A stretch of DNA of 64,000 bases from Mycosynbacter sp964593465 (GTDB taxonomy: Bacteria > Patescibacteriota > Saccharimonadia > Saccharimonadales > Saccharimonadaceae). The position numbers and the translations under genes were made by a program. The stretch is from contig CAZQJY010000001.1 in NCBI GenBank assembly GCA_964593465.1, forward strand, positions 127,947 through 191,946, written 5' to 3'. Shown here piece after piece: positions 51,837 through 59,484 of this stretch. The first letter of the stretch is position 1. The number at the start of each line of letters is the position of its first letter. The notes below the pieces were generated by a model that saw only the letters and a list, made by a program, of their open reading frames with translations, made no database searches and had not been told where the DNA came from.

Positions 51837-53612
51837 ATGCAACGAATTCTTTCTACTAATACCCCAGATTATATCGATCAACCTATCTCTGTGAGTGGCT
51901 GGGTAAATAGCCGGCGCGACCACGGCGGGCTGATTTTTATTGATTTGCGTGACCATACGGGTATTGTGCAACTTGTGGTAAATCCAGAGCAGGTCGAGGC
52001 GTTTGGTCTGGCCGAGCATGTGCGCGATGAATATGTACTGCGTGCGACAGGTGTCGTAAAAAACAGAGATGAAGGACTCAAAAACCCCAACATCGCGACA
52101 GGCGGTATCGAAATCGTCGTCGATACGCTTGAGGTGCTCAACAAATCTGAGCCACTGCCTGTCGCCACGCGCGACGAAGGTCAGCAATCGGGCGAGGAGT
52201 TGCGACTTAAATATCGCTATCTTGATTTGCGTCGCCCGAGTATGCAAGATACGCTTCGCAGGCGTTCGGAGTATTACAAAGTACTACGCCAGTATATGGA
52301 CGAGCATGAGTTTACAGAAGTGACGACGCCGATTTTGGCAAATTCCAGCCCAGAAGGCGCGCGCGACTTCCTGGTGCCAAGCCGCGTACACCCTGGTAAA
52401 TTCTATGCGCTTCCGCAAGCTCCGCAGCAGTTTAAGCAGCTCCTGATGGTAGGTGGTGTGCCGCGCTACTACCAAATCGCCACGTGTTTTCGCGACGAAG
52501 ACCCACGCGCAGACCGCCTGTATGGTGACTTCTATCAGCTTGATCTTGAGATGGCGTTTGTTGATGACGGCGAGGTAGTGCGCAGTACCATGGAGCCACT
52601 TATCAAAAACTTAGCGACAGAATTTGGTGGCAAGATACTCGTGAGCGAAGACGTGCCGCGTATTCCGTATCAAGAAGCTATGGATCGTTACGGCAGTGAT
52701 AAGCCAGATTTGCGATTTGGCATGGAGCTGATTGATTTGTCTGATGACTTGCAGGGCACAGAGTTTGGTGTATTCAAAGGCACACTTGTGAGCGGCGGCG
52801 TGGTCAAGGCAATTTGCGTGCCTGGCGGTGCAAGCCTGAGCCGTAAGCAAATCGATGGATTTACGGAAATTGCCAAGCAAGAAGGCGCGGGCGGCTTAGC
52901 CTACATCAAATACGAAAACGGCGAATCAGTCTCGCCAATTTCCAAGTTCCTGACGAGCGATGAGCTGGCGGCTATTCAGACAAAAACTGGCGCTGTCGAT
53001 GGTGACGCCGTATTCTTCGGTACTGACAAACGCGCAACGGTGAATAAAGTGCTTGGTCGCCTGCGTAGCGAATTTGCCGACCATTTTGAGCTCAAGGACC
53101 CGAACAAAGTCGCGCTGGCCTGGATTGTCGATTTCCCGTTTTACGAATACGACGAAACAGCACGCAAAGTCGACTTTGGTCACAATCCATTTAGTATGCC
53201 GCGTGGTGGCGTAGAAGCTTTGCGCGCAGCCGAGACAGACGAGCAAAAATTGGCGCTGGTAGCCGACCAATACGACATGGTGATGAACGGCTACGAAATT
53301 TGTAGCGGCGCGGTGCGCAATCACAATCCAGAAGTTATGTACGAAGCATTCGGACTACTTGGCTACGCCAGAGAGTATGTCGAAGAAAAGTTCGGTGCCA
53401 TGCTCACCGCCTTTAAATTTGGTGCACCGCCACATGCGGGCTGTGCATTTGGTATCGATCGTATCTTTATGGTGCTCACTGGTGAACACAATATTCGCGA
53501 AGTCGTGGCGTTTCCAAAAAACGGCTCGGGTGTAGATGTGATGATGCAGTCGCCAAGTGCTGTCGACAAATCCCAATTGCAAGAATTGTCACTGAAGATT
53601 ATCGAGCAGTAG
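51837..53612 (+). CDS. aspS: Aspartyl-tRNA synthetase, probably non-discriminating
   Basis: Full bacterial-type AspRS of 591 residues. The anticodon-binding OB fold (GWVNSRRDHGGLIFIDLRD), class II motif 2 (CFRDEDPRADRLYGDFYQLD), an inserted GAD domain, and motif 3 (GIDRIFMVLTGEHNIREVVA) are all present. His29 and Gly80 sit at the positions where non-discriminating enzymes carry His31/Gly82 (Pseudomonas numbering) and discriminating ones carry Leu/Lys. It may therefore also load Asp onto tRNA-Asn, which then requires GatCAB. The transcript is probably leaderless. Confidence 0.96.
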   Translation: MQRILSTNTPDYIDQPISVSGWVNSRRDHGGLIFIDLRDHTGIVQLVVNPEQVEAFGLAEHVRDEYVLRATGVVKNRDEGLKNPNIATGGIEIVVDTLEVLNKSEPLPVATRDEGQQSGEELRLKYRYLDLRRPSMQDTLRRRSEYYKVLRQYMDEHEFTEVTTPILANSSPEGARDFLVPSRVHPGKFYALPQAPQQFKQLLMVGGVPRYYQIATCFRDEDPRADRLYGDFYQLDLEMAFVDDGEVVRSTMEPLIKNLATEFGGKILVSEDVPRIPYQEAMDRYGSDKPDLRFGMELIDLSDDLQGTEFGVFKGTLVSGGVVKAICVPGGASLSRKQIDGFTEIAKQEGAGGLAYIKYENGESVSPISKFLTSDELAAIQTKTGAVDGDAVFFGTDKRATVNKVLGRLRSEFADHFELKDPNKVALAWIVDFPFYEYDETARKVDFGHNPFSMPRGGVEALRAAETDEQKLALVADQYDMVMNGYEICSGAVRNHNPEVMYEAFGLLGYAREYVEEKFGAMLTAFKFGAPPHAGCAFGIDRIFMVLTGEHNIREVVAFPKNGSGVDVMMQSPSAVDKSQLQELSLKIIEQ

Positions 53613-53635
53613 TCTATAAACCACTACTTCATAAA

Positions 53636-53664
53636 TTGACTTTTATTGCTTTTTATGCTAATAT
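53636..53664 (+). promoter_or_regulatory. Promoter of GGCT-like gene
   Basis: TTGACT (53636-53641), 17-nt spacer, TAATAT (53659-53664). The expected transcription start is near 53671, 3 nt before a GTG start codon. Confidence 0.75.
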
Positions 53665-53673
53665 GTGTCTATA

Positions 53674-54330
53674 GTGACAACAAAACAAAAAAACTCACAA
53701 AAACAATATAACCAGCTAGGCCAGAAGCAGTATGTTTGGTATGTGAGCTATGGTTCAAATCTGAGTCGGAAACGCTTCGAGTACTACATTCAGGGCGGTA
53801 CGATGCCCGAAAATGGTGTCACCTACAGAGGCTGTCGGGATAAAACGCTGCCTCGTAATGTCAAAAAACTCACATTGCAACATGAGCTATATTTTGCTCA
53901 AACTTCTAAAGTATGGGGCGGTGGCGTGGCCTTTATTGACGAGCATCAATCTGCTAGTGCTTCTACTTGTAGTTATGCATACCTTATCACGTTGGAACAA
54001 TTTGCCGATGTGGTTCGTCAAGAAAATAACTTACAGAGTAACCTGCGGTTTTCGCTTGCGGATATAGTTGAACAAGGAAAGCTTACTATACGACAGTTGG
54101 ATATGTATAGTGAGGTGTTGTATCTTGGTAATATTGACGATGTGCCGAGCGTAACATTTACGGCGCAGTCTAGAGCAAAATCAGCCAAACCGACCAAGGC
54201 GTATTTACGGCAGATAGCACAAGGTTTGCGACAAGACTACAAGATGACTAGCCGCGAGATTTCTTCATACTTAGGCTCAAAATCGGGTGTCAAAGGGTAC
54301 TACACTGCAAAAGAACTTATCGAACTGTAG
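53674..54330 (+). CDS. Gamma-glutamylcyclotransferase-like protein
   Basis: The 218-residue protein has YVSYGSNLSRKRF near residue 22, the YGSNL substrate loop of the GGCT/AIG2-like superfamily, and a following WGGGVAFIDE segment. The C-terminal third is helical and basic (YLRQIAQGLRQDYKMTSRE). A frame-open GTG at 53665 lies upstream of the predicted transcription start, so GTG at 53674 is chosen; translation would be leaderless. The catalytic glutamate was not located with confidence, so activity is uncertain. It converges with the PH-like protein gene 1 nt away. Confidence 0.7.
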   Translation: MTTKQKNSQKQYNQLGQKQYVWYVSYGSNLSRKRFEYYIQGGTMPENGVTYRGCRDKTLPRNVKKLTLQHELYFAQTSKVWGGGVAFIDEHQSASASTCSYAYLITLEQFADVVRQENNLQSNLRFSLADIVEQGKLTIRQLDMYSEVLYLGNIDDVPSVTFTAQSRAKSAKPTKAYLRQIAQGLRQDYKMTSREISSYLGSKSGVKGYYTAKELIEL

Positions 54331-54331
54331 G

Positions 54332-54817
54332 TTAGCTCAGTACAGTTTGTGTAATTGGCTGGCTTTTTACTACCTTGGCTTTGATTTTCTCTATGCTTTG
54401 GTGTGGCTGCAGCACGGTTCGGAGTGTGATGGGCGACAGCTGCGCAAATGTAATGGTGATGTTGCCAAAATCGCCGAAAGGGCTTTTGGTCATCGTAAGT
54501 GTAAGAATGGCATCGTAGCGATATACACTGTCCGAAGATGCGCCAAACCAACCTTTTTTATGAATACGTAGAGAGTCTGCTGTGAGTGCGTAGGTAGTTT
54601 TTGGCCATTTTTTGAGTGTGATGTATGAGCCAACAAGCCACAGGATTGGCGCAAATACCCACAACACAATTAGTAGAACATTTTGGAGATTTTGGGCGAC
54701 ATGGACTTTGCTAAAAAACAGTGTGATGAGGATACATGCTGCAAGTACAGCAAGCCCGCCCACGATAATTTGCGTGACGATAGGTATTTTACTACGAGTG
54801 AGTGTGTGCTCTGTCAT
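54332..54817 (-). CDS. Membrane protein with PH-like domain
   Basis: The 161-residue protein has two N-terminal spans (IIVGGLAVLAACILITLFF, LLIVLWVFAPILWLVGSYI). A beta-rich cytoplasmic domain follows (YALTADSLRIHKKGWFG, YRYDAILTLTMTKSPFG, FGNITITF), resembling the bacterial PH/YdbT domains. The function is unknown; such proteins often act in membrane or envelope homeostasis. The start is the ATG 9 nt after a TACACT box; an open frame further upstream overlaps the next promoter. Confidence 0.75.
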   Translation of the reverse strand: MTEHTLTRSKIPIVTQIIVGGLAVLAACILITLFFSKVHVAQNLQNVLLIVLWVFAPILWLVGSYITLKKWPKTTYALTADSLRIHKKGWFGASSDSVYRYDAILTLTMTKSPFGDFGNITITFAQLSPITLRTVLQPHQSIEKIKAKVVKSQPITQTVLS

Positions 54818-54826
54818 GTAATTCTC

Positions 54827-54832
54827 AGTGTA
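54827..54832 (-). promoter_or_regulatory. Candidate -10 box for PH-like protein gene
   Basis: TACACT on the minus strand, 9 nt before the ATG. Confidence 0.4.
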
Positions 54833-54895
54833 CCATAGATTTGTACTAGCTACCTCTTTAGTGCTACTATGGATATATAACCCAAAGGAGCTGCT

Positions 54896-55120
54896 ATGGA
54901 GCAAATCGAACTCGCAATTATACTTCTGACAATTCTGGTAACTATTTTGACGCTTGTGCTCATCATGTTAATTATCCTGGTTGTCGTGGTCTTGAACAAA
55001 GTCAACAAAGTGATATCAGACGCGCAACAAATCACTGATAACCTATCATCTGCCACAGCCTGGCTGTCACCAACAACTGTCTTTTCGGCAGCCGTGCGTG
55101 CATTTCGTAGCAATAAATAA
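54896..55120 (+). CDS. Small single-span membrane protein, partner of YtxH-like gene
   Basis: The 74-residue protein has one long hydrophobic helix (residues ~6-33, IILLTILVTILTLVLIMLII) followed by a short amphipathic tail (VLNKVNKVISDAQQITDNL). It resembles the DUF948/YtxG type of small proteins often encoded next to YtxH, but the match is by pattern only. AAAGGAG lies upstream of the ATG. The gap to the YtxH-like gene is 12 nt, so the two are probably one operon. Confidence 0.75.
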   Translation: MEQIELAIILLTILVTILTLVLIMLIILVVVVLNKVNKVISDAQQITDNLSSATAWLSPTTVFSAAVRAFRSNK

Positions 55121-55132
55121 AGGAGGAACATT

Positions 55133-55510
55133 ATGAAAAAATTACTCGGACTTATTATCGGTGCGGCAGCTGGTTATGCAGCGGGTGTGCTGATGGCACC
55201 AAAAAGTGGCAAAGAAACTCGCGAGGATCTCAAGGCTAAAAAAGACGAGCTTGAGCAAAAAGCAAACGAAAAAAAAGATGTCGCCAAAGAAGTGTTTGAT
55301 GAAAGTGCGCAATCAGTCAAAAAAGGTGCAGAAGTAATTTCGCAAGAAGCAGCAGACTTGAGTAAAAAGGCACGTGGCTCTGCCGACAAGATTGGCAAGG
55401 AAGCTTCAAAGCTTGGTACGCAGACAAAACGCAGCCTTGGACGTGCAGCAGATACTGCAACCAAGACTGGCAAAGATGTGGGCCAAAGCGTCAACAAATT
55501 ACGTTCGTAG
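55133..55510 (+). CDS. YtxH domain protein
   Basis: The 125-residue protein has a glycine-rich membrane helix at the N-terminus (LLGLIIGAAAGYAAGVLM), then the YtxH signature APKSGKETREDLKAKKDEL. The rest is a long Lys/Ala/Glu-rich helix with repeated SxKKG/KxG-like segments, similar to apolipoprotein or LEA-type sequences. The family is linked with general stress in Bacillus; the molecular role is unknown. AAAGGAGG lies 7 nt before the ATG. Its stop overlaps the next gene start by 1 nt. Confidence 0.9.
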   Translation: MKKLLGLIIGAAAGYAAGVLMAPKSGKETREDLKAKKDELEQKANEKKDVAKEVFDESAQSVKKGAEVISQEAADLSKKARGSADKIGKEASKLGTQTKRSLGRAADTATKTGKDVGQSVNKLRS

Positions 55511-56316
55511 TGGGCAACGAAGAATTTACGCAGTTTATCAAACACAAAGGTTGCGAACTATATCGTGACATGCCGTGGCGGCGTGATACGCGAGGCTACT
55601 ATGTGCTAGTGAGTGAGCTGATGCTGCAGCAAACACAAGTTGATCGTGTAGTGCCAAAATTTGAACAGTTTGTGAACCAGTTTCCGGATTTTGCTACACT
55701 TGCAAGCGCAACACTTGCTGATGTACTGATACTATGGAGCGGACTGGGGTATAATCGTCGTGCCAAGTATTTGCACAGTGCAGCTAAGATGGTGGTGGCA
55801 GAGTATGATGGCTTCTTGCCGATAGTGTATGATGAGCTCATCAAATTACCGGGAGTTGGTGTAAATACAGCAGGTGCAATCCTCGCGTATACTTACAACC
55901 AGCCTATTGTGTTTGTTGAGACTAATGTCCGCACTGTGTATTTCCATCATTTTTTTGCCGGTCGTCAGGATGTGGCAGATGCAGTAATCCGCGAAAAACT
56001 TAACGTAACACTCGACAAAGAGAATCCACGTGAGTTCTACTGGGCACTTATGGATTATGGTTCACACCTGAAGCGTGCTGGCGTAAAGAATATCACCGCA
56101 AGCCGGCATTATCGTAAACAATCGTCACTTGTTGGAAGCGTACGTGAAGTACGCGGTAGTATTATTCGAGAGCTGACAAAAGCTGACATGACATATGATA
56201 AGCTTCGCAGTATAACAGATCCTGGTGATGGAAGGTTTGATCAAGCATACGCACAGTTGTTGCAAGAAGAGCTGGTTCAGCAGCAAGACCAATTCGTCGG
56301 TTTGACGAAAAACTAG
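55510..56316 (+). CDS. MutY-like adenine glycosylase without iron-sulfur cluster
   Basis: The 268-residue protein has the HhH-GPD fold. SELMLQQTQVDRV holds the catalytic Glu36 (Glu37 in MutY), WSGLGYNRRAKYL is next, and LPGVGVNTAGAIL is the helix-hairpin-helix. The conserved Asp (D138 in E. coli MutY) is Glu137 in VETNVRTV. The four-Cys cluster loop is absent, and the C-terminal NUDIX-like 8-oxoG recognition domain is also missing or very reduced. It is likely still a base-excision glycosylase. The GTG start overlaps the preceding TAG by 1 nt. Confidence 0.85.
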   Translation: MGNEEFTQFIKHKGCELYRDMPWRRDTRGYYVLVSELMLQQTQVDRVVPKFEQFVNQFPDFATLASATLADVLILWSGLGYNRRAKYLHSAAKMVVAEYDGFLPIVYDELIKLPGVGVNTAGAILAYTYNQPIVFVETNVRTVYFHHFFAGRQDVADAVIREKLNVTLDKENPREFYWALMDYGSHLKRAGVKNITASRHYRKQSSLVGSVREVRGSIIRELTKADMTYDKLRSITDPGDGRFDQAYAQLLQEELVQQQDQFVGLTKN

Positions 56317-56324
56317 ATGATTGC

Positions 56325-56330
56325 GATAAT
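56325..56330 (+). promoter_or_regulatory. -10 box for secreted-protein gene
   Basis: GATAAT 8 nt before the ATG in a 22-nt spacer. Confidence 0.45.
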
Positions 56331-56338
56331 ATAACAAG

Positions 56339-56908
56339 ATGAATCGATTGATTACACTAACGTTACTTTGTGTTGCGGCATGTGCTGGCGTATTTGCATT
56401 CGGCGCAAATACTGCGCGTGCTGTCGAAGCAGGTGAGCTCAAGCCGGACGACTTGACGCTCTATAATTCTGTCACGATCGACTGTCTTGACGTAAAGTTC
56501 AAGCTAAGTAGATTGCACCAACAAGATGGATTAATGCGCGTAACGCTAGGTCAGTCGTATGACACGATGTCTACAAAACTTATGACACGTTTAAATGCAC
56601 GTGTGGTTGAAAACAAGCTAGACGGTAGTGAACTTATTCGCCAGGCTGCTGAGTTTGACACAAAGCTCAAAGAGTTCCGTGCCGACTATCAAAAATACGA
56701 AGTATCTATGAACAACCTCATGAAAATGGATTGTCAGTCCCAGGCTCAGACTTTTTATACTGCACTGGTTGAAACGCGTGAACTACGCGTGATTGTGCAT
56801 GAAGAAGTGGGTCAGCTTAATGATATCGCTAAGCAGTATTATCAGGATTTTAAAGAATTTCGCAAGCAACATATAGAAAAACAAAAGGACGAGAATGCCG
56901 GAGAGTAA
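56339..56908 (+). CDS. Secreted helical protein, function unknown
   Basis: The 189-residue protein has a signal peptide (LITLTLLCVAACAGVFAFGA, cleavage near ARAVEA). The mature part is helical and charged, with two cysteines (TIDCLDVKF and MKMDCQSQ) placed to form a disulfide. It overlaps the next gene by 14 nt. The pair probably works together at the outer membrane face. I do not recognise a family. Confidence 0.78.
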   Translation: MNRLITLTLLCVAACAGVFAFGANTARAVEAGELKPDDLTLYNSVTIDCLDVKFKLSRLHQQDGLMRVTLGQSYDTMSTKLMTRLNARVVENKLDGSELIRQAAEFDTKLKEFRADYQKYEVSMNNLMKMDCQSQAQTFYTALVETRELRVIVHEEVGQLNDIAKQYYQDFKEFRKQHIEKQKDENAGE

Positions 56909-57263
56909 CGACAAAGAAGCAGTGGATGCGGTGAAACATACAGGTAGTCGCTATGCCTTAGTGTATTTGATTGCGGGTTCTATATATGTCGCACTGACAC
57001 TAGTAGTGATTAGCATGTGGTTGTATAACCGCAGTGGTGCAGTGCAATTGGACTTGAGTAGGCCAGGGCATCAGGACGTTCGTGCCAAGGTGGAACAGCC
57101 ACAAAATGTAGACAGTTTTGGGTCTACAGGTGAACTTACTACAGAAGCACTCGACACGTTTGACGGACTATACAGTGAACAGATCAAGCGAATTGATCGA
57201 GATAGAAATGGATTCTCGCCAAACAAGCTCAGCAACGAAAAACTGGATGTACAGGTTGAGTAA
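56895..57263 (+). CDS. Single-span membrane protein, function unknown
   Basis: The 122-residue protein has a short acidic cytoplasmic N-terminus, one membrane span (residues ~20-43, YALVYLIAGSIYVALTLVVI), and an acidic, polar extracellular tail without known motifs. The start overlaps the secreted-protein gene by 14 nt, and trmB follows after 2 nt, so the three genes share a transcript. It has a simple bitopic design like many CPR membrane proteins of unknown role. Confidence 0.72.
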   Translation: MPESNDKEAVDAVKHTGSRYALVYLIAGSIYVALTLVVISMWLYNRSGAVQLDLSRPGHQDVRAKVEQPQNVDSFGSTGELTTEALDTFDGLYSEQIKRIDRDRNGFSPNKLSNEKLDVQVE

Positions 57264-57265
57264 TT

Positions 57266-57901
57266 ATGCTGAATCCCGATGATTTTGTCATTGCGCGTAA
57301 ACGCAAAAAATATAAATTTGCGTTGTTTGCGAATTCTCCGTTGTGTTTTGAGTTTGAAGAATGGCAACAACAAGCAGCAGATGTGGTAGAGATTGGTGCT
57401 GGCAATGGGTTGTTTGTTGTAGAGCTAGCTGCTCGGCATCCTGAACAACAGTTTGTCGCGCTTGATGTCAAAGGCGATCGCTTGCAGCGTGGTGCGCGCG
57501 AGGTAGAGGAGCGGGGTCTCGCTAATGTGCGATTTGTACGCGCACGAGCAGACCAAGTGGGCGAGCTATTTACGCCTGGTTCGCTGCAGCAACTATGGCT
57601 GACGTTTTCTGATCCTTTTCCGCGCAAGCATTCGGCTGGCAGGCGACTCACAAACCCGCGGTTTTTGGGTATGTATCGTGAGCTATTGGCAGATACAGGT
57701 GCACTGTATATCAAGCACGACAACCGTGACTTTTTCCAGTGGAGCTTGGAGCAGTTAGTAGCAGAAAAGTGGCTTATTGACGAGCTATCGTTTGACTTGC
57801 ATGAATCTGAACTGCCAGATGACTACAAAGTTCTGACTACCTATGAAGAGCGTTGGCTTGGCGAGGGGCTGGTGACCAACTTTGCCCGTGCTCGCAAGTA
57901 G
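57266..57901 (+). CDS. trmB: tRNA (guanine-N7-)-methyltransferase
   Basis: A 211-residue class I methyltransferase. VVEIGAGNGLFVVELAARH is the SAM loop, and the TrmB hallmark WLTFSDPFPRKHSAGRRL corresponds to FPDPWPKKRHxKRR. YIKHDNRDFFQWSLEQL and a late TTYEERWLGEG complete the family pattern (TxYExK/RxxxxG). It makes m7G46 in tRNA. It is 2 nt downstream of the single-span protein gene. Confidence 0.95.
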   Translation: MLNPDDFVIARKRKKYKFALFANSPLCFEFEEWQQQAADVVEIGAGNGLFVVELAARHPEQQFVALDVKGDRLQRGAREVEERGLANVRFVRARADQVGELFTPGSLQQLWLTFSDPFPRKHSAGRRLTNPRFLGMYRELLADTGALYIKHDNRDFFQWSLEQLVAEKWLIDELSFDLHESELPDDYKVLTTYEERWLGEGLVTNFARARK

Positions 57902-57912
57902 CAGCGTTTTAT

Positions 57913-57918
57913 GATAAT
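57913..57918 (+). promoter_or_regulatory. -10 box upstream of short leader ORF and NUDIX gene
   Basis: GATAAT 6 nt before an ATG (57925). Transcription would start at or very near this ATG. Confidence 0.45.
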
Positions 57919-57924
57919 ATAGAC

Positions 57925-57960
57925 ATGTCAACGGACAAAACAAACAAATCTTGCTTGTGA
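57925..57960 (+). CDS. Possible 11-residue leader peptide before NUDIX gene
   Basis: A short ORF (MSTDKTNKSCL, then TGA) starts 6 nt after a -10 box. A purine-rich GGGGCGGAG ribosome-binding site and the NUDIX ATG follow 22 nt later. It may be translated from a leaderless start and affect the downstream gene, or be chance. No attenuator hairpin was seen. Confidence 0.3.
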   Translation: MSTDKTNKSCL

Positions 57961-57982
57961 GAGAGCGGGGCGGAGAAACAAA

Positions 57983-58537
57983 ATGGGACATATTCATGAT
58001 AAGCCTGGTCAGGTAGATCAGACAGTGACGGCGTATATCGTGCGTCGCGACGGAGATGAAATATATGTTATGCTTCACAGACACAAAAAACTTGGCAAAT
58101 TACTACCTGTTGGTGGGCATATTGAGCTCGATGAAACACCCTGGAGTGCGATGGCGCATGAGCTAACGGAAGAATCTGGTTATTTACTCGACGAGCTGGA
58201 TGTATTGCAGCCGTCGCTTCGCATCAAATCACTTAAGGGAGTGGTAGTGCATCCGCAGCCGGTTGTTGTACAGACACATACTATTGCACCGAAGCATTTC
58301 CATACCGATATGAGCTATCTATTTGTCGCCGAGGCTCATCCTCGCGGTAAGCGTGCCGCTGGTGAATCAGATGATATTCGCTGGTTGACGCGCGATGGAA
58401 TTGAGCGGCTGTCGGATGATGAAATCTATGACAATACCAGGCAAACTTGCTTGGCTATTCTAGACCAGTTCCTAAATAAATGGCAGCCAGTTCCCGCAAA
58501 GGCATTCATGGCAAACTTACCTACTGAGCGGGTATAA
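57983..58537 (+). CDS. NUDIX hydrolase
   Basis: The 184-residue protein has a NUDIX box GGHIELDETPWSAMAHELTEESGY, in which the usual Arg of RExxEE is His (HELTEESG); the metal-binding glutamates remain. The flanking beta strands (TAYIVRRDGDEIYVMLHRH) fit the fold. It would hydrolyse a nucleoside diphosphate linked to another moiety; the substrate is unknown. It is one of two NUDIX genes here; the other, near 20 kb, has the canonical box. Confidence 0.88.
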   Translation: MGHIHDKPGQVDQTVTAYIVRRDGDEIYVMLHRHKKLGKLLPVGGHIELDETPWSAMAHELTEESGYLLDELDVLQPSLRIKSLKGVVVHPQPVVVQTHTIAPKHFHTDMSYLFVAEAHPRGKRAAGESDDIRWLTRDGIERLSDDEIYDNTRQTCLAILDQFLNKWQPVPAKAFMANLPTERV

Positions 58538-58538
58538 T
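58533..58538 (+). promoter_or_regulatory. -10 box for NTPase gene, overlapping preceding stop
   Basis: TATAAT whose TAA is the stop codon of the NUDIX gene; ends 6 nt before the next ATG. Confidence 0.5.
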
Positions 58539-58544
58539 GAGGAT

Positions 58545-59075
58545 ATGAAAGTAATTGTTGCCTCCAAAAATCCAGTCAAAATAGCTGCTGTACGCAGTGG
58601 ATTCGAAAAGCTTTTTCCTGAATTTGAATCACTTGAAGTCGAAGGCGTGTCGGTGCCGTCTGGCGTGCGTGATCAGCCGATGACATTTGAAGAAACACTC
58701 GAAGGTGCAAAAAATAGAGTTGCAAATGCGAAGGATAAATATCCAGAGGCAGACTTCTGGGTAGGGCTCGAGGGTGGGGTGGATTTGCACGGTAGTGAAA
58801 TGGCGGTAAGCGGTTGGGTTGTGGCCGAAGATAAGACTGGCTGTGTAGGTAAGTCTATGACAAATACCATCTACTTACCGCCTCACGTAGCAAAGCTAGT
58901 GGCTGATGGTATGGAGCTAGGTGAGGCGGATGATATAGTGTTTGGTACGATAAATTCCAAGCAGTCTAATGGTGCGGTTGGGATTTTGACGCATGATATA
59001 CTTAAGCGCGAAGAAGGATTTATGATTGGCGTTGTTGGTGCGCTGGTGCCACATCGAAATCCTGAATTATATTAG
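58545..59075 (+). CDS. yjjX: Inosine/xanthosine triphosphatase (YjjX/DUF84 family)
   Basis: The 176-residue protein starts MKVIVASKNPVKIAAVRSGF, the NTP-binding SKNPVK loop of the family. It has the conserved VSVPSGVRDQPMTFEETLEG, FWVGLEGGVD, and NSKQSNGAVGILT segments. It clears non-canonical nucleotides such as ITP and XTP. It sits after a NUDIX hydrolase and opposite a deoxyribosyltransferase-like gene, so this part of the genome handles nucleotide sanitation. Confidence 0.93.
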   Translation: MKVIVASKNPVKIAAVRSGFEKLFPEFESLEVEGVSVPSGVRDQPMTFEETLEGAKNRVANAKDKYPEADFWVGLEGGVDLHGSEMAVSGWVVAEDKTGCVGKSMTNTIYLPPHVAKLVADGMELGEADDIVFGTINSKQSNGAVGILTHDILKREEGFMIGVVGALVPHRNPELY

Positions 59076-59076
59076 T

Positions 59077-59484
59077 TCAAGCTAGAAACTCGCCGATCAC
59101 ATTATCAAGATTATCGGTATTAACTTTGTGTATACAATTGTATGAATTACCTGCAATCATTGCAGAGAGCTTGCGATCAGAATCTGGATTGAAGAGGCAG
59201 AGGATTGGTTTACCGAGCTTTTCTGCGTAGGCAAGCTCATAGCCGACACCGAGTGACGGATTAGTGACCTCAGCAATGACGACATCACAGGCTTGAATCA
59301 TCTGGATATCTCGCTGGTATATTTGGTCTGCGGGGAGTGGGCTGCCACCAAGACGAATGGCATCGTGGACGAATATTTCACTCAGCACTTCGCCGCCCGC
59401 TACTTTGATAGCCTCAACAATACGCTCGTAGAGCGATGTATCGCCGCCGCCTCGTATGGAGCAAGCAAAGTAGACTTTTGTCAT
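59077..59484 (-). CDS. Nucleoside 2-deoxyribosyltransferase / DNPH1-like hydrolase
   Basis: The 135-residue protein has the family start KVYFACSIRGGGD, the catalytic-loop region QACDVVIAEVTNPSLGVGYEL with the conserved Glu of GxGxE, and the KPILCLF strand. Size and the RGG motif fit Rcl/DNPH1-like 2-deoxynucleoside 5-monophosphate N-glycosidases better than classical transferases, but the two cannot be told apart with certainty. Its ATG overlaps the stop of murC by 4 nt. Confidence 0.88.
   Translation of the reverse strand: MTKVYFACSIRGGGDTSLYERIVEAIKVAGGEVLSEIFVHDAIRLGGSPLPADQIYQRDIQMIQACDVVIAEVTNPSLGVGYELAYAEKLGKPILCLFNPDSDRKLSAMIAGNSYNCIHKVNTDNLDNVIGEFLA

Noticed and set aside
51798..52247. 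149-residue antisense frame over the start of aspS
   Set aside because: aspS is certain in the other strand; the frame lacks known motifs.
55174..55545. 123-residue antisense frame over the YtxH-like gene
   Set aside because: The plus strand has the YtxH signature and a strong ribosome-binding site; the antisense product is a low-complexity mirror of Lys/Ala codons.
57229..57723. 164-residue antisense frame over trmB
   Set aside because: trmB has all family motifs in the plus strand; the antisense frame has no ribosome-binding site or family features and is rich in Ser/Arg/Cys, as expected of a shadow.
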